Made by a program: the position numbers and the translations under genes. The notes beneath the pieces were generated by a model. The model made no database searches and was not told where the DNA came from. It was given only the letters and a program-made list of their open reading frames with translations. DNA of 64,000 bases from Variovorax davisae. Lineage in GTDB: Bacteria > Pseudomonadota > Gammaproteobacteria > Burkholderiales > Burkholderiaceae_C. Below, one piece after another: positions 16,444 through 25,109 of this stretch (position 1 is the first letter of the stretch; every line of letters starts with the position of its first letter). Where the stretch lies: assembly GCF_030316845.1 (NCBI RefSeq), contig NZ_JASZYS010000012.1, positions 181,480-245,479 on the forward strand, given 5' to 3'.

Positions 16444-18549
16444 ATGACGGCTGAATACAAAGTGCTCGGCGACGTCGCCGTGATCACGCTGAACAACCCC
16501 CCGGTCAACGGCCTCGGCTTCTCGACCCGGGTCGGCATCACCGACGGGCTTTCCAAGGCCATCGACGACCCGGCCGTCAAGGCGATCGTCATCACCGGCG
16601 AGGGCAAGGCCTTTTCGGGCGGCGCCGACATCAAGGAATTCGGCACGCCCAAGGCGCTGCAAGAGCCCAACCTGCTGAGCGTCATCCTGGCGCTCGAAGC
16701 TTCGACCAAGCCGATCGTCGCGGCGATCCATTCGGTCTGCATGGGCGGCGGCCTTGAACTGGCCCTGGGCTGCCACTACCGCGTGGCGGCGCCCGGCACC
16801 AGCGTCGCGCTGCCCGAGGTCAAGCTGGGCCTGCTGCCCGGCGCCGGCGGCACGCAGCGGCTGCCGCGCGTGCTGGGCGTGGAGACCGCGCTCAACATGA
16901 TCGTCAGCGGCGAGGCCGTCAAGAGCGAACTGCTGGCGTCGATGCCCGGCCAGAAGCTGTTCGACAAGCTCTCGGGATCGGCCGAGTCGCTGTTCGACGA
17001 AGCGCTCGAACTCGCCAGGTCCGTGGCCGGCAAGACCGGCGATGCGCTGCCGCTGGTGCGCAACCTGCCGTGCAAGCACCCGCAGGGCGACGCCTACTTC
17101 CAGTTCGCCAAGAACATGGTCGGCGGCATGTCGAAGAACTACCCGGCGCCGCTCAAGTGCGTCGATGCCGTGCAGGCCGCGACCAAGCTGAAGTTCGACG
17201 AAGGCATGGCCGAGGAACGCCGCCTCTTCACCGCGCTGATGTTCACGCCCGAATCGTTGGCGCTGCGCCATCTGTTCATGGCCGAGCGCGCGGCATCGCG
17301 CATTCCCGACGTGGCCGACGACACGCCGCAGCGCGCCATCAAGGCGGTCGGCGTGATCGGCGCCGGCACCATGGGCGGCGGCATCTCGATGAACTTCCTG
17401 AACGCCGGCATCCCGGTCAAGATCCTCGAGATGAAGCAGGAAGCGCTCGACCGCGGCGTCGCCACCATCAAGAAGAACTACGAAGCCCAGGTCAAGAAGG
17501 GCAAGCTCAAGCAGGACAAGTACGAGCAGCGCATGGCGCTCTTGAGCACCACGCTGAGCTACGACGACCTGAAGGACGTCGACCTGGTCATCGAGGCCGT
17601 GTTCGAGGAACTCGGTGTCAAGGAAGCGGTGTTCAAGGAACTCGACCGCGTCGCCAAGCCCGGCGCCATCCTGGCGTCCAACACCTCGACCCTCGACGTC
17701 GACAAGATCGCCGCCTTCACGAAGCGTCCGCAGGACGTGGTCGGCATGCACTTCTTCAGCCCGGCCAACGTGATGAAGCTGCTCGAAGTGGTGCGCGGCA
17801 AAGAGACCGCCAAGGACGTGCTGGCCACGGTGATGTCGCTGGCCAAGAAGATCAAGAAGACCGCGGTGGTCTCGGGCGTCTGCGACGGCTTCATCGGCAA
17901 CCGCATGATCGAGCAGTACTCGCGCCAGGCCGGCTTCCTGCTGGATGAAGGCGCGACGCCGCAGCAGGTCGACCGCGCGGTCGAGAAGTTCGGCTTCGCG
18001 ATGGGCCCGTTCCGCATGGGCGACCTGGCCGGCAACGACATCGGCTGGGCCATCCGCAAGCGCCGCGCGACCGAGATCGCCGACATGAAGTACAGCCGCA
18101 CGGCCGACAAGCTCTGCGAGCTGGGCCGCTTCGGCCAGAAGACCGGGGCAGGGTGGTACGACTACCAGGCCGGCAAGCGCGATGCGATCCCGTCCGAGCT
18201 GGTCAACAAGATGATCGAAGACCACCGCAAGGAAATCGGCATCACGCCGCGCAAGATCTCCGACGAGGAGATCGTCCAGCGCCTGGTGTATTCGCTCGTC
18301 AACGAAGGCGCGCACATCCTCGAGGACGGCATCGCCTCGAAGTCGGGCGACATCGACATGGTCTACCTGACCGGCTACGGCTTTCCGATCTGGCGCGGCG
18401 GCCCGATGCACTATGCGTCGCAGGTCGGCCTCTTCAACGTGGCCGAGTCGATGAAGCGCTTCGCGAAGAATCCGCACGACGACGCGAGCTTCTGGCAGCC
18501 GGCCGGGCTGATCCAGAAGCTGGTGGCCGAAGGCAAGAACTTCAGCTGA
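16444..18549 (+). CDS. Bifunctional enoyl-CoA hydratase / 3-hydroxyacyl-CoA dehydrogenase (FadJ/FadB-like)
   Basis: A 701-residue fusion doing steps two and three of beta-oxidation. Residues 1-190 form the crotonase domain with oxyanion-hole FSGGADIKEFG and both catalytic glutamates kept (GGGLELALGCHYRV and LPEVKLGLLPGAGGTQRLPR). Residues about 297-475 form the NAD-binding domain (GVIGAGTMGGGISMNFLNAG; catalytic His in VVGMHFFSPANVMKLLEVVR). Residues about 478-690 hold two C-terminal dehydrogenase repeats (DGFIGNRMIEQYSRQAGFLL, GYGFPIWRGGPMHYA). Domain order matches FadJ and the peroxisomal multifunctional enzyme. It opens a block running to about 29.7 kb. The 178 bases before it hold the candidate operator. 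Confidence 0.95.
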   Translation: MTAEYKVLGDVAVITLNNPPVNGLGFSTRVGITDGLSKAIDDPAVKAIVITGEGKAFSGGADIKEFGTPKALQEPNLLSVILALEASTKPIVAAIHSVCMGGGLELALGCHYRVAAPGTSVALPEVKLGLLPGAGGTQRLPRVLGVETALNMIVSGEAVKSELLASMPGQKLFDKLSGSAESLFDEALELARSVAGKTGDALPLVRNLPCKHPQGDAYFQFAKNMVGGMSKNYPAPLKCVDAVQAATKLKFDEGMAEERRLFTALMFTPESLALRHLFMAERAASRIPDVADDTPQRAIKAVGVIGAGTMGGGISMNFLNAGIPVKILEMKQEALDRGVATIKKNYEAQVKKGKLKQDKYEQRMALLSTTLSYDDLKDVDLVIEAVFEELGVKEAVFKELDRVAKPGAILASNTSTLDVDKIAAFTKRPQDVVGMHFFSPANVMKLLEVVRGKETAKDVLATVMSLAKKIKKTAVVSGVCDGFIGNRMIEQYSRQAGFLLDEGATPQQVDRAVEKFGFAMGPFRMGDLAGNDIGWAIRKRRATEIADMKYSRTADKLCELGRFGQKTGAGWYDYQAGKRDAIPSELVNKMIEDHRKEIGITPRKISDEEIVQRLVYSLVNEGAHILEDGIASKSGDIDMVYLTGYGFPIWRGGPMHYASQVGLFNVAESMKRFAKNPHDDASFWQPAGLIQKLVAEGKNFS

Positions 18550-18568
18550 CGACGGAAGGCGACCGCTC

Positions 18569-20038
18569 ATGGTGAAACGTGTATTCCTGGCGTTGCTGCT
18601 GGTGCTGGTGGTGCTGGCGGCAGCCGTGGCGGTCAATACCTGGCGCACGCCCTCGCGGCAAGTCGCTGTGGCGCCGGCGCCGAAGCTCGCGATCGACGTG
18701 CAGGCGGCCGCCAGGCGGCTGGCCGGCGCGATCCCGTTCCGCACGGTGTCCAGCCTCGACAACCCGAGCGGCAACGACGCCGAGTTCGACAAGCTGCATG
18801 CCTACCTGGCCGAGCAGTTCCCGAAGGTCCACGCCACCCTCAAGAAAGAGGTGGTGGGCCAGAAGGCGCTGCTCTACACCTGGGCCGGCAGCGACCCTGC
18901 CGCCAAGCCGATCGCGCTGATGGCGCACCAGGACATGGTGCCGATCGCGCCGGGCACCGAGAAGGCCTGGTCGGTCGACCCCTTCAGCGGCGCCATCCAG
19001 GACGGCTTCGTCTGGGGCCGCGGCACGCTCGACAACAAGGGCAACCTGTTCGCGCAGATGGAGGCCATCGAGCTGCTGATCGGCCAGGGCTTCAAGCCCA
19101 CGCAGACGGTCTACCTCGTGATGGGCGACGACGAGGAGGTCAGCGGCCTGCGCGGCGCGCTGTCGATCGCCGAACTGCTCAAGTCGCGCGGCGTGCGCCT
19201 CGACTGGGTGCTCGACGAAGGCCTGCTGGTGCTGGACGGCGTGCTGCCCGGGCTGTCGAAGCCGGCGGCGCTGATCGGCCTGGCCGAAAAGGGCTACGGC
19301 ACCTTCTTCCTCTCGCTCGACACCGCCCCCGGCCACTCGTCGATGCCGCCGCAGCACAGCGCGATCGGCCGCATGAGTGCCGCTTTGGCGCGGCTGGAGG
19401 CCCATCAGATGGCCGGTGGCATCCAGGGCGTGGCGGCGCAGATGTTCGGCACGCTGGCGCCCGAGATGGGCGGCCTCAACCGCGTGCTGCTGTCCAACCT
19501 GTGGCTCACCGGACCGCTGGTCCAGGGCCAGCTCGAGAAGAGCCCGAGCAGCAACGCGATGCTGCGCACCACCACCGCGCTGACCATCGTGCGCGCCGGC
19601 AACAAGGACAACGTGCTGCCGGGGCGGGCCGAGGCGGCGGTCAATTTCCGCATCCTGCCGGGCGACAGCATCGACAGCGTCGAGAAGCACCTGAAGAACG
19701 CGCTCGGCGACGACGCGATCCAGGTCAAGCGCTATCCGGGCAACTCCGAGCCGTCGCCGGTGTCGCCGACCGACAGCACGGGCTATCGCTCGATCGAGCT
19801 CGCGGTGCGCCAGAGCTTTCCCGATGCGGTGGTGGCGCCGGGCCTCATGACGGCGGCCACCGATTCGCGTCACTTCAGCCTGATCAGCGACGCGGTCTAT
19901 CGCTTCTCGCCCTTCCGCGTCAAGGCCGAGGACCTGCCGCGCTTTCACGGCAACAACGAACGCCTCTCGATCTCGAACTACGGCGAGATGATCCAGTTCT
20001 ATCAGCAGCTGCTGCTCAACACGGCGCAGCCCCAGTAA
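18569..20038 (+). CDS. M20 family metallopeptidase, membrane-anchored (PM20D1/CPS1-like)
   Basis: A 489-residue zinc hydrolase with an N-terminal signal anchor (VFLALLLVLVVLAAAVAV), so the catalytic part should face the periplasm. Metal-site motifs are ALMAHQDMVPIAPGTEKAWS, FVWGRGTLDNKGNLFAQMEA and VMGDDEEVSGLRGALSIAEL. The dimerisation insert begins GYGTFFLSLDTAPGHSSMPP, and the last ligand region is APGLMTAATDSRHF. The anchor plus these motifs fit the PM20D1/carboxypeptidase S group rather than soluble ArgE/DapE enzymes. Family members cleave or form N-acyl amino acids and dipeptides. It lies 20 bases after the hydratase/dehydrogenase and 31 before the thiolase, which makes an N-acyl-amino-acid or amide substrate plausible; this is inference. 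Confidence 0.88.
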   Translation: MVKRVFLALLLVLVVLAAAVAVNTWRTPSRQVAVAPAPKLAIDVQAAARRLAGAIPFRTVSSLDNPSGNDAEFDKLHAYLAEQFPKVHATLKKEVVGQKALLYTWAGSDPAAKPIALMAHQDMVPIAPGTEKAWSVDPFSGAIQDGFVWGRGTLDNKGNLFAQMEAIELLIGQGFKPTQTVYLVMGDDEEVSGLRGALSIAELLKSRGVRLDWVLDEGLLVLDGVLPGLSKPAALIGLAEKGYGTFFLSLDTAPGHSSMPPQHSAIGRMSAALARLEAHQMAGGIQGVAAQMFGTLAPEMGGLNRVLLSNLWLTGPLVQGQLEKSPSSNAMLRTTTALTIVRAGNKDNVLPGRAEAAVNFRILPGDSIDSVEKHLKNALGDDAIQVKRYPGNSEPSPVSPTDSTGYRSIELAVRQSFPDAVVAPGLMTAATDSRHFSLISDAVYRFSPFRVKAEDLPRFHGNNERLSISNYGEMIQFYQQLLLNTAQPQ

Positions 20039-20069
20039 TCGCCATTCCTCTTTCTCAAAGGACCTCACC

Positions 20070-21245
20070 ATGACCCGCGCCGTCATCGTCTCCACCGCCC
20101 GCACGCCGCTCGCCAAGAGCTGGAAGGGTGCCTTCAACATGACGCACGGCGCCACGCTCGGCGGCCACGCGGTGCAGCACGCGGTGCAGCGCGCCGGCAT
20201 CGATCTGGCCTCGGTCGACGACGTGATCATGGGCTGCGCGACCCCCGAAGGCGCCACCGGCTCGAACATCGCGCGCCAGATCGCGCTGCGCGCCGGCCTG
20301 CCGATCACCACTTCGGGCATGACCATCAACCGCTTCTGCTCCTCGGGCCTGCAGACCATCGCCACCGCCGCCCAGCGCATCATCGCGGGCGAGGGCGAGG
20401 TCTACGTCGCCGGCGGCGTCGAGAGCATCTCGTGCGTGCAGAACGAGGCCAACAAGCACATGCTGGCCGACCCCTGGCTGGTCAAGCACAAGCCCGAGAT
20501 CTACTGGAACATGCTGCAGACCGCCGAGCAGGTCGCCAAGCGCTACAACATCGGCCGCGACGCCATGGACGAGTACGGCGCCGCCAGCCAGCAGAAGGCC
20601 ACCGCCGCGCTGGAAGCCGGCCGCTTCAAGGACGAGATCGCACCGATCACCGTGCTGGCCGGCGTGGCCGATGCCGTGCTGGGCCTGCGCACCAAGGAAG
20701 TCACGATCGAGAACGACGAGGGCATCCGCGCCGGCACCACCAAGGAAGGCATCAGTGGCATCCGTCCGGCGATCCCCGGCGGCCTGATCTCGGCCGGCAA
20801 TGCCAGCCAGTTCTCCGACGGCGGCGGCGCCTGCGTGCTGGTCGACGAAAAGTACGCCGAGCAGAAGGGCCTGAAGCCGCTGGGCCGCTTCCTCGGCTTC
20901 GCGGTCGCCGGCTGCGAGCCCGACGAAATGGGCATCGGTCCGGTGTTCGCGATCCCGAAGGTGCTGAACCGCCTGGGCCTCAAGGTGAGCGACATCGACC
21001 TCTGGGAGCTCAACGAAGCGTTCGCGGTGCAGGTGATCTACTGCCGCGACAAGCTCGGCATCCCGGCCGACCGGCTCAACGTCGACGGCGGCGCGATCGC
21101 GGTCGGCCACCCCTACGGCGTCAGCGGCCAGCGCCTCACCGGCCACGCGCTGATCGAAGGCAAGCGCCGCGGCGCCAAGAAGGTCGTGGTCACGATGTGC
21201 ATCGGCGGCGGCATGGGCGCGGCCGGCGTGTTCGAAGTCCTCTGA
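20070..21245 (+). CDS. Acetyl-CoA C-acyltransferase (thiolase, FadA-like)
   Basis: A 391-residue thiolase that cleaves 3-ketoacyl-CoA with CoA in the last step of beta-oxidation. The start MTRAVIVSTARTPLAKSWKG is standard. The acylated Cys is C90 in TINRFCSSGLQTIATAAQRI. The other active-site residues are in LNEAFAVQVIYC, DGGAIAVGHPYGVSGQR and MCIGGGMGAAGVFEVL. With the fused hydratase/dehydrogenase and the next acyl-CoA dehydrogenase it completes a full beta-oxidation cycle. The 233 bases after it hold only a weak Arg-rich reading frame and no gene I can support, so the following dehydrogenase may have its own promoter. Confidence 0.95.
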   Translation: MTRAVIVSTARTPLAKSWKGAFNMTHGATLGGHAVQHAVQRAGIDLASVDDVIMGCATPEGATGSNIARQIALRAGLPITTSGMTINRFCSSGLQTIATAAQRIIAGEGEVYVAGGVESISCVQNEANKHMLADPWLVKHKPEIYWNMLQTAEQVAKRYNIGRDAMDEYGAASQQKATAALEAGRFKDEIAPITVLAGVADAVLGLRTKEVTIENDEGIRAGTTKEGISGIRPAIPGGLISAGNASQFSDGGGACVLVDEKYAEQKGLKPLGRFLGFAVAGCEPDEMGIGPVFAIPKVLNRLGLKVSDIDLWELNEAFAVQVIYCRDKLGIPADRLNVDGGAIAVGHPYGVSGQRLTGHALIEGKRRGAKKVVVTMCIGGGMGAAGVFEVL

Positions 21246-21478
21246 CGCGAGAGCGCCATGCGCCGCCTGGCGATCGGCGATCGGCAAGCAGCTGATCGCC
21301 GGCGTTCGGGCGGCGGATGGCGTGCGCGCGCGGGCAGGTCCGTACCTGCGAGATCGGCGCGGTCAACGACGGCGAGACAAGCCCTGCGCGCTCGCCCAGG
21401 GCACCATTGCACGGCTGCCATCGGCATCGCTTGCTGCGGCAGAATCGAATTCCAACCCCTAGCCCAGCGATCCTCTCC

Positions 21479-23311
21479 ATGAGCCTTCGTCCCACCCTCG
21501 ACTTCCTTCTCTACGACTGGCTGCATGCCGAGACGCTCAACGAGCGCGAGCGCTTCGCCGACCATTCGCGCGAGACCTTCGATGCCGTGCTCGACACCTG
21601 CGAGCGCATCGCGCGCGAGAAGTACGCGCCGAGCAACCGCATCGTCGACACCCAGGAGCCGCACTTCGACGGCGAGCGCGTGATCCTGCCGCAGGCCACC
21701 CATGATGCCCACAAGGCCTTCGTCGAATCCGGCATGCTGAGCGCCGCCCAGGACTACGACATCGGCGGCATGCAACTGCCCTACACCCTGTCGGCGGCAG
21801 CCAACAGCTTCTTCGCCATGGCCTCGGTCAGCATCGGCTCGAACATGCTCACCAGCGGCAACGCCAACCTGCTGATGGTGCACGGCACCGAGATGCAGAA
21901 GGAGGTCTTCGCCAAGAACGAGTTCGCCGGCCGCTGGTCGGGCACCATGTGCCTGTCGGAGCCGCAGGCCGGCTCCAGCTTGAGCGACGTCGCCACCCGC
22001 GCCGTGCCCGACGGCCCCGGCTTCCAGGACGACCCGCTGGGGCCGCGCTATCGCCTCACCGGCAACAAGATGTGGATCTCGGCCGGCGATCACGAGCTGA
22101 CCGAGAACATCGTGCACATCGTGCTGGCCAAGATTCCCGACGAGAACGGCAAGCTGGTTCCCGGCACGCGCGGCATCTCGCTGTTCATCGTGCCCAAGAA
22201 GATGGTCGGCACCGACGGCCAACTGACCGGCGAGCGCAACGACGTGGCGCTGGCCGGCCTCAACCACAAGCTCGGCTGGCGCGGCACCACCAACACGCTG
22301 CTCAACTTCGGCGAGGGCAAGTTCCCGGTCGGCGGCAAGGCCGGCGCGGTGGGCTACCTGGTGGGTCAGCCCGGCAAGGGCCTGCACTGCATGTTCCACA
22401 TGATGAACGAGGCGCGCATCGGCGTCGGCACGGCCGCGACCATGCTCGGCATGGCGGGCTACCTCGCCTCGCTCGACTACGCCAGGAACCGGCCGCAGGG
22501 CCGGCCCGCGGGCCCGGCCGGCAAGGACGCGGCCAAGCCCCAGGTCCGGATCATCGAGCACGCCGACGTGCGGCGCATGCTGCTGGCCCAGAAGGCGTAC
22601 TGCGAGGGCGCCCTGGCGCTGGAGCTCTATTGCGCGCGGCTGGTCGACGAGCAGAAGACCGGCGACGCACAGGCGGCCGACGACGCGCGGCTGCTGCTGG
22701 AGGTGCTGACCCCGATCGCCAAGAGCTGGCCCAGCGAATGGTGCCTGGAAGCCAATTCGCTGGCGATCCAGGTCCATGGCGGCTACGGCTACACGCGCGA
22801 TTTCCCGGTCGAGCAGTACTGGCGCGACAACCGGCTCAACATGATCCACGAAGGCACCCACGGCATCCAGGCGGCCGACCTGCTCGGGCGCAAGGTGCTG
22901 ATGGAAGACGGGCGCGGCCTGCAGCTGCTGGCCGGCCGTGTCGGCGAGACCATCGCGCGCGCCGCCGTGGTGCCGGCACTGGCCGACCACGCCAAGGCGC
23001 TCGGCGAGGCGCTCGCGCGCATCGGCTCGGCCACCCGGGCCGCCTGGGCCACCGGCAACCCGCAGGAGGCGCTGGCCAACGCGGTGCCCTACATGCAGGC
23101 CTTCGGCCACGTGGTGCTGGCCTGGATCTGGCTCGACGTCGCGCAGCACGCGCTGGCGCGCGACGCCGCCCGGGCCTTGCCGGCCACGGTCGGGCGGCTC
23201 GGCGCGGCCGACTTCTTCTTCCACTACGAACTGCCGAAGATCGGTGCCTGGCTCCAGGTGGTCGAGCGCCGCGACCCGACCTGCGCGACCCTGCCCGAGG
23301 AGGCTTTCTGA
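21479..23311 (+). CDS. Acyl-CoA dehydrogenase with AcylCoA_DH_N and C-terminal extension
   Basis: A 610-residue FAD enzyme forming the trans-2 double bond of acyl-CoA. The start at 21479 (MSLRPTLDFLLYDWLHAETL) is the typical opening of this long subgroup. The flavin and substrate motifs are GRWSGTMCLSEPQAGSSLSD and TGNKMWISAGDHELTENIVH. The catalytic Glu is in IHEGTHGIQAADLLGRKVL, after VHGGYGYTRDFPVEQYWRD. The last 120 residues form the extra helical domain of these large enzymes. The stop overlaps the next start by one base (TGATG). It belongs to the beta-oxidation block; chain specificity is not visible. Confidence 0.94.
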   Translation: MSLRPTLDFLLYDWLHAETLNERERFADHSRETFDAVLDTCERIAREKYAPSNRIVDTQEPHFDGERVILPQATHDAHKAFVESGMLSAAQDYDIGGMQLPYTLSAAANSFFAMASVSIGSNMLTSGNANLLMVHGTEMQKEVFAKNEFAGRWSGTMCLSEPQAGSSLSDVATRAVPDGPGFQDDPLGPRYRLTGNKMWISAGDHELTENIVHIVLAKIPDENGKLVPGTRGISLFIVPKKMVGTDGQLTGERNDVALAGLNHKLGWRGTTNTLLNFGEGKFPVGGKAGAVGYLVGQPGKGLHCMFHMMNEARIGVGTAATMLGMAGYLASLDYARNRPQGRPAGPAGKDAAKPQVRIIEHADVRRMLLAQKAYCEGALALELYCARLVDEQKTGDAQAADDARLLLEVLTPIAKSWPSEWCLEANSLAIQVHGGYGYTRDFPVEQYWRDNRLNMIHEGTHGIQAADLLGRKVLMEDGRGLQLLAGRVGETIARAAVVPALADHAKALGEALARIGSATRAAWATGNPQEALANAVPYMQAFGHVVLAWIWLDVAQHALARDAARALPATVGRLGAADFFFHYELPKIGAWLQVVERRDPTCATLPEEAF

Positions 23312-23532
23312 TGGCCGGCGTGTCACAGGCGAAGCCGCATGCGACGTTGGAGAAATGGATCTGGATCCTGATCTTCGGCGGTCTCTTCGGCGTGGTCATC
23401 GGCATCGCCGTCGGCCGTGCCGACGAAGCGCTGGGCTGGGTCCTGGCCGTGCCCGGCGCGGTGCTGGTGGCCGTCGGCGTGCTGCTCATCTACGTTCGTT
23501 CCCGCTACCCGGACGGCAAGGACGCGCCATGA
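23311..23532 (+). CDS. Small two-helix membrane protein, unknown function
   Basis: A 73-residue protein starting MAGVSQAKPHATLEKWIWIL. Two hydrophobic segments are visible (WIWILIFGGLFGVVIGIAVG and WVLAVPGAVLVAVGVLLIYV), separated by a short RADEALG loop and ended by a charged RSRYPDGKDAP tail. I do not recognise a named family. It overlaps the acyl-CoA dehydrogenase stop by one base and the next gene by ATGA, so tight translational coupling supports that it is real. It may anchor or support acyl-CoA enzymes at the membrane, but nothing in the sequence shows this. Confidence 0.75.
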   Translation: MAGVSQAKPHATLEKWIWILIFGGLFGVVIGIAVGRADEALGWVLAVPGAVLVAVGVLLIYVRSRYPDGKDAP

Positions 23533-23843
23533 TCAAGCACATCGTGATGTGGAAGCTCAAGAACCCCAAGGACGCCGCCGCGTTCAAGGCCCGGCTCGAC
23601 AGCTGCCAGGGCCTGGTGCCCGGCATGCGCCAGTTCGAGGTCGGCGTGCGCACGCCAGGCCTCGAGGCCAATTGCGACGTGGTGCTGAACTCCGCCTTCG
23701 ACGACGAGGCCGCGCTGCAGGACTACCTGGAGCACCCGAAGCACGTCGAGGTGTCGGCCGTGCTCGGCAGCCTGCGCGAGTCGCGCAGCGTGCTCGACTA
23801 TCAAACCCCCCTAATTTCCCGGAGACACCATGACTGCACGTAG
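23529..23843 (+). CDS. Dabb family (stress-responsive alpha/beta barrel) protein
   Basis: A 104-residue protein beginning MIKHIVMWKLKNPKDAAAFK, a good match to the Dabb dimeric ferredoxin-like barrel (PMRQFEVGVR-type strand seen as GMRQFEVGVRTP, then DVVLNSAFDDEAALQDYLEH, PKHVEV). Family members include stress proteins and small catabolic enzymes, so no reaction can be assigned. The start overlaps the small membrane protein (ATGA). The C-terminus overlaps the next SDR gene by 14 bases; the last residues (ISRRHHDCT) look unlike the family. The native end may once have been earlier. Confidence 0.85.
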   Translation: MIKHIVMWKLKNPKDAAAFKARLDSCQGLVPGMRQFEVGVRTPGLEANCDVVLNSAFDDEAALQDYLEHPKHVEVSAVLGSLRESRSVLDYQTPLISRRHHDCT

Positions 23844-24624
23844 CATCCAGAAGCTTTTCGACCTCAGCGGCAAGACCGCGCTGATCACCGGCGGCTCGCG
23901 CGGCCTGGGCCTGCAGATGGCCCACGCGCTGGGCGAGGCCGGCGCCCGCATCATGCTGAGCTCGCGCAAGGCCGACGACCTCGAGCAGGCCGCGGCCGAG
24001 CTGCAGGCCGCCGGCATCGACACCCGCTGGATCGCGGCCGACTGCTCGAAGGAGGAGGACACCCGCCGCCTCGCCACCGAGACGCTGGAGCGCATGGGCG
24101 CGATCGACATCCTGGTCAACAACGCCGGCGCCAGCTGGGGCGCGCCGGCCGAGGACCATCCGGTCGAGGCCTGGGACAAGGTGATGAACCTCAACGTCCG
24201 CGGCTACTTCATCCTGGCCCAGCAGGTGGCGCGTGCCTACATGATCCCGAAGAAGGCCGGGCGGATCATCAACATCGCCTCGATCGCCGGCCTCAACGGC
24301 AACCCGCCCGAGATGCAGACCATCGCCTACAACACCTCGAAGAGCGCGGTGATCGGCTTCACCCACACGCTGGCCGCCGAATGGGGCAAGTACAACATCA
24401 ACGTCAACGCGATCTGCCCGGGCTTCTTCATGACCAAGATGGCAGCGGGCCTGATCAAGTCGATCGGCGAGGAGAAGATGGCCTCCCATGCGCCGCTGGG
24501 CCGGCTCGGCGACGACGAGGATCTGAAAGGCGTCACGCTGCTGTACGCCAGCGATGCCGGCAAGCACATCACGGGCCAGTGGCTGGCGATCGACGGCGGC
24601 GTGAGCGTGGTCCTTGGCGCCTGA
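23830..24624 (+). CDS. Short-chain dehydrogenase/reductase (SDR)
   Basis: A 264-residue classical SDR using NAD(P)H. The cofactor motif is ALITGGSRGLGLQMAHALGE, the structural motif DILVNNAGASWG, and the catalytic Ser-Tyr-Lys are in NIASIAGLNGN and IAYNTSKSAV. The acidic/basic residue after strand 2 is in LSSRKADDLEQA, so Arg/Lys there favours NADP(H). The C-terminus GQWLAIDGGVSVVLGA is the common SDR ending. It lies in the acyl-CoA block and probably handles a 3-hydroxy/3-keto intermediate or a sugar/polyol-type alcohol; resemblance to gluconate dehydrogenase or RhlG types is only general. The stop is one base from the thioesterase start. Confidence 0.9.
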   Translation: MTARSIQKLFDLSGKTALITGGSRGLGLQMAHALGEAGARIMLSSRKADDLEQAAAELQAAGIDTRWIAADCSKEEDTRRLATETLERMGAIDILVNNAGASWGAPAEDHPVEAWDKVMNLNVRGYFILAQQVARAYMIPKKAGRIINIASIAGLNGNPPEMQTIAYNTSKSAVIGFTHTLAAEWGKYNINVNAICPGFFMTKMAAGLIKSIGEEKMASHAPLGRLGDDEDLKGVTLLYASDAGKHITGQWLAIDGGVSVVLGA

Positions 24625-24625
24625 C

Positions 24626-25087
24626 ATGACCGATTCCGACGACAGCATCAACCTGCGCTCCTACACGGACCGCATTCCGTTCGCGCGCCATCTGGGCTTC
24701 GAGATCACGAAGTTCGAGGGCGGCGAATCCGAGCTGCGCTACACCGCCAAGCCCGAGCACCTGAACACCTTCGACGTGACGCACGGCGGCGCCGTCATGA
24801 CGATGCTCGACATCGCCATGGCCGCCGCCGCGCGCAGCGAGACGCCCGAGATCGGCGTCGTCACGATCGAGATGAAGACCACCTTCATGGCGCCTTCGGT
24901 CGGCCCGCTGATCGCGCGCGGCAGCCTGCTGCACCGCACCGCGACGATGGGCTTCACCGAGGCCAAGATCTACGACGCCCAGGAGCGCCTCTGCGCCCAT
25001 GCCACCGGGACCTTCAAGTACGTGAAGCGCCGCCTGCCCACGGGGCCGGCCAGCGCCAACGCGATGCGCCCGCCTTCGACCGACTGA
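24626..25087 (+). CDS. PaaI-type hotdog-fold thioesterase
   Basis: A 153-residue predicted acyl-CoA thioesterase. ATG at 24626 (MTDSDDSINLRSYTDRIPFA) is preferred to a start four codons upstream, which would overlap the SDR stop. The hotdog signature is THGGAVMTMLDIAMAAAARS, followed by VVTIEMKTTFMAPSVGPLIA and TEAKIYDAQERLCAHATGTF. The family hydrolyses CoA esters to recycle CoA or detoxify dead-end intermediates. It is placed between an SDR and a CurA-like reductase in the same direction, consistent with clearing stalled acyl-CoA. Confidence 0.9.
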   Translation: MTDSDDSINLRSYTDRIPFARHLGFEITKFEGGESELRYTAKPEHLNTFDVTHGGAVMTMLDIAMAAAARSETPEIGVVTIEMKTTFMAPSVGPLIARGSLLHRTATMGFTEAKIYDAQERLCAHATGTFKYVKRRLPTGPASANAMRPPSTD

Positions 25088-25109
25088 CCCCTTATCCCCG
25101 GAGACCTCC

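Noticed and set aside
21246..21478. Small frame (74 residues) between thiolase and acyl-CoA dehydrogenase
   Set aside because: Arg/Ala-rich with no domain pattern and no ribosome-binding site; treated as non-coding.
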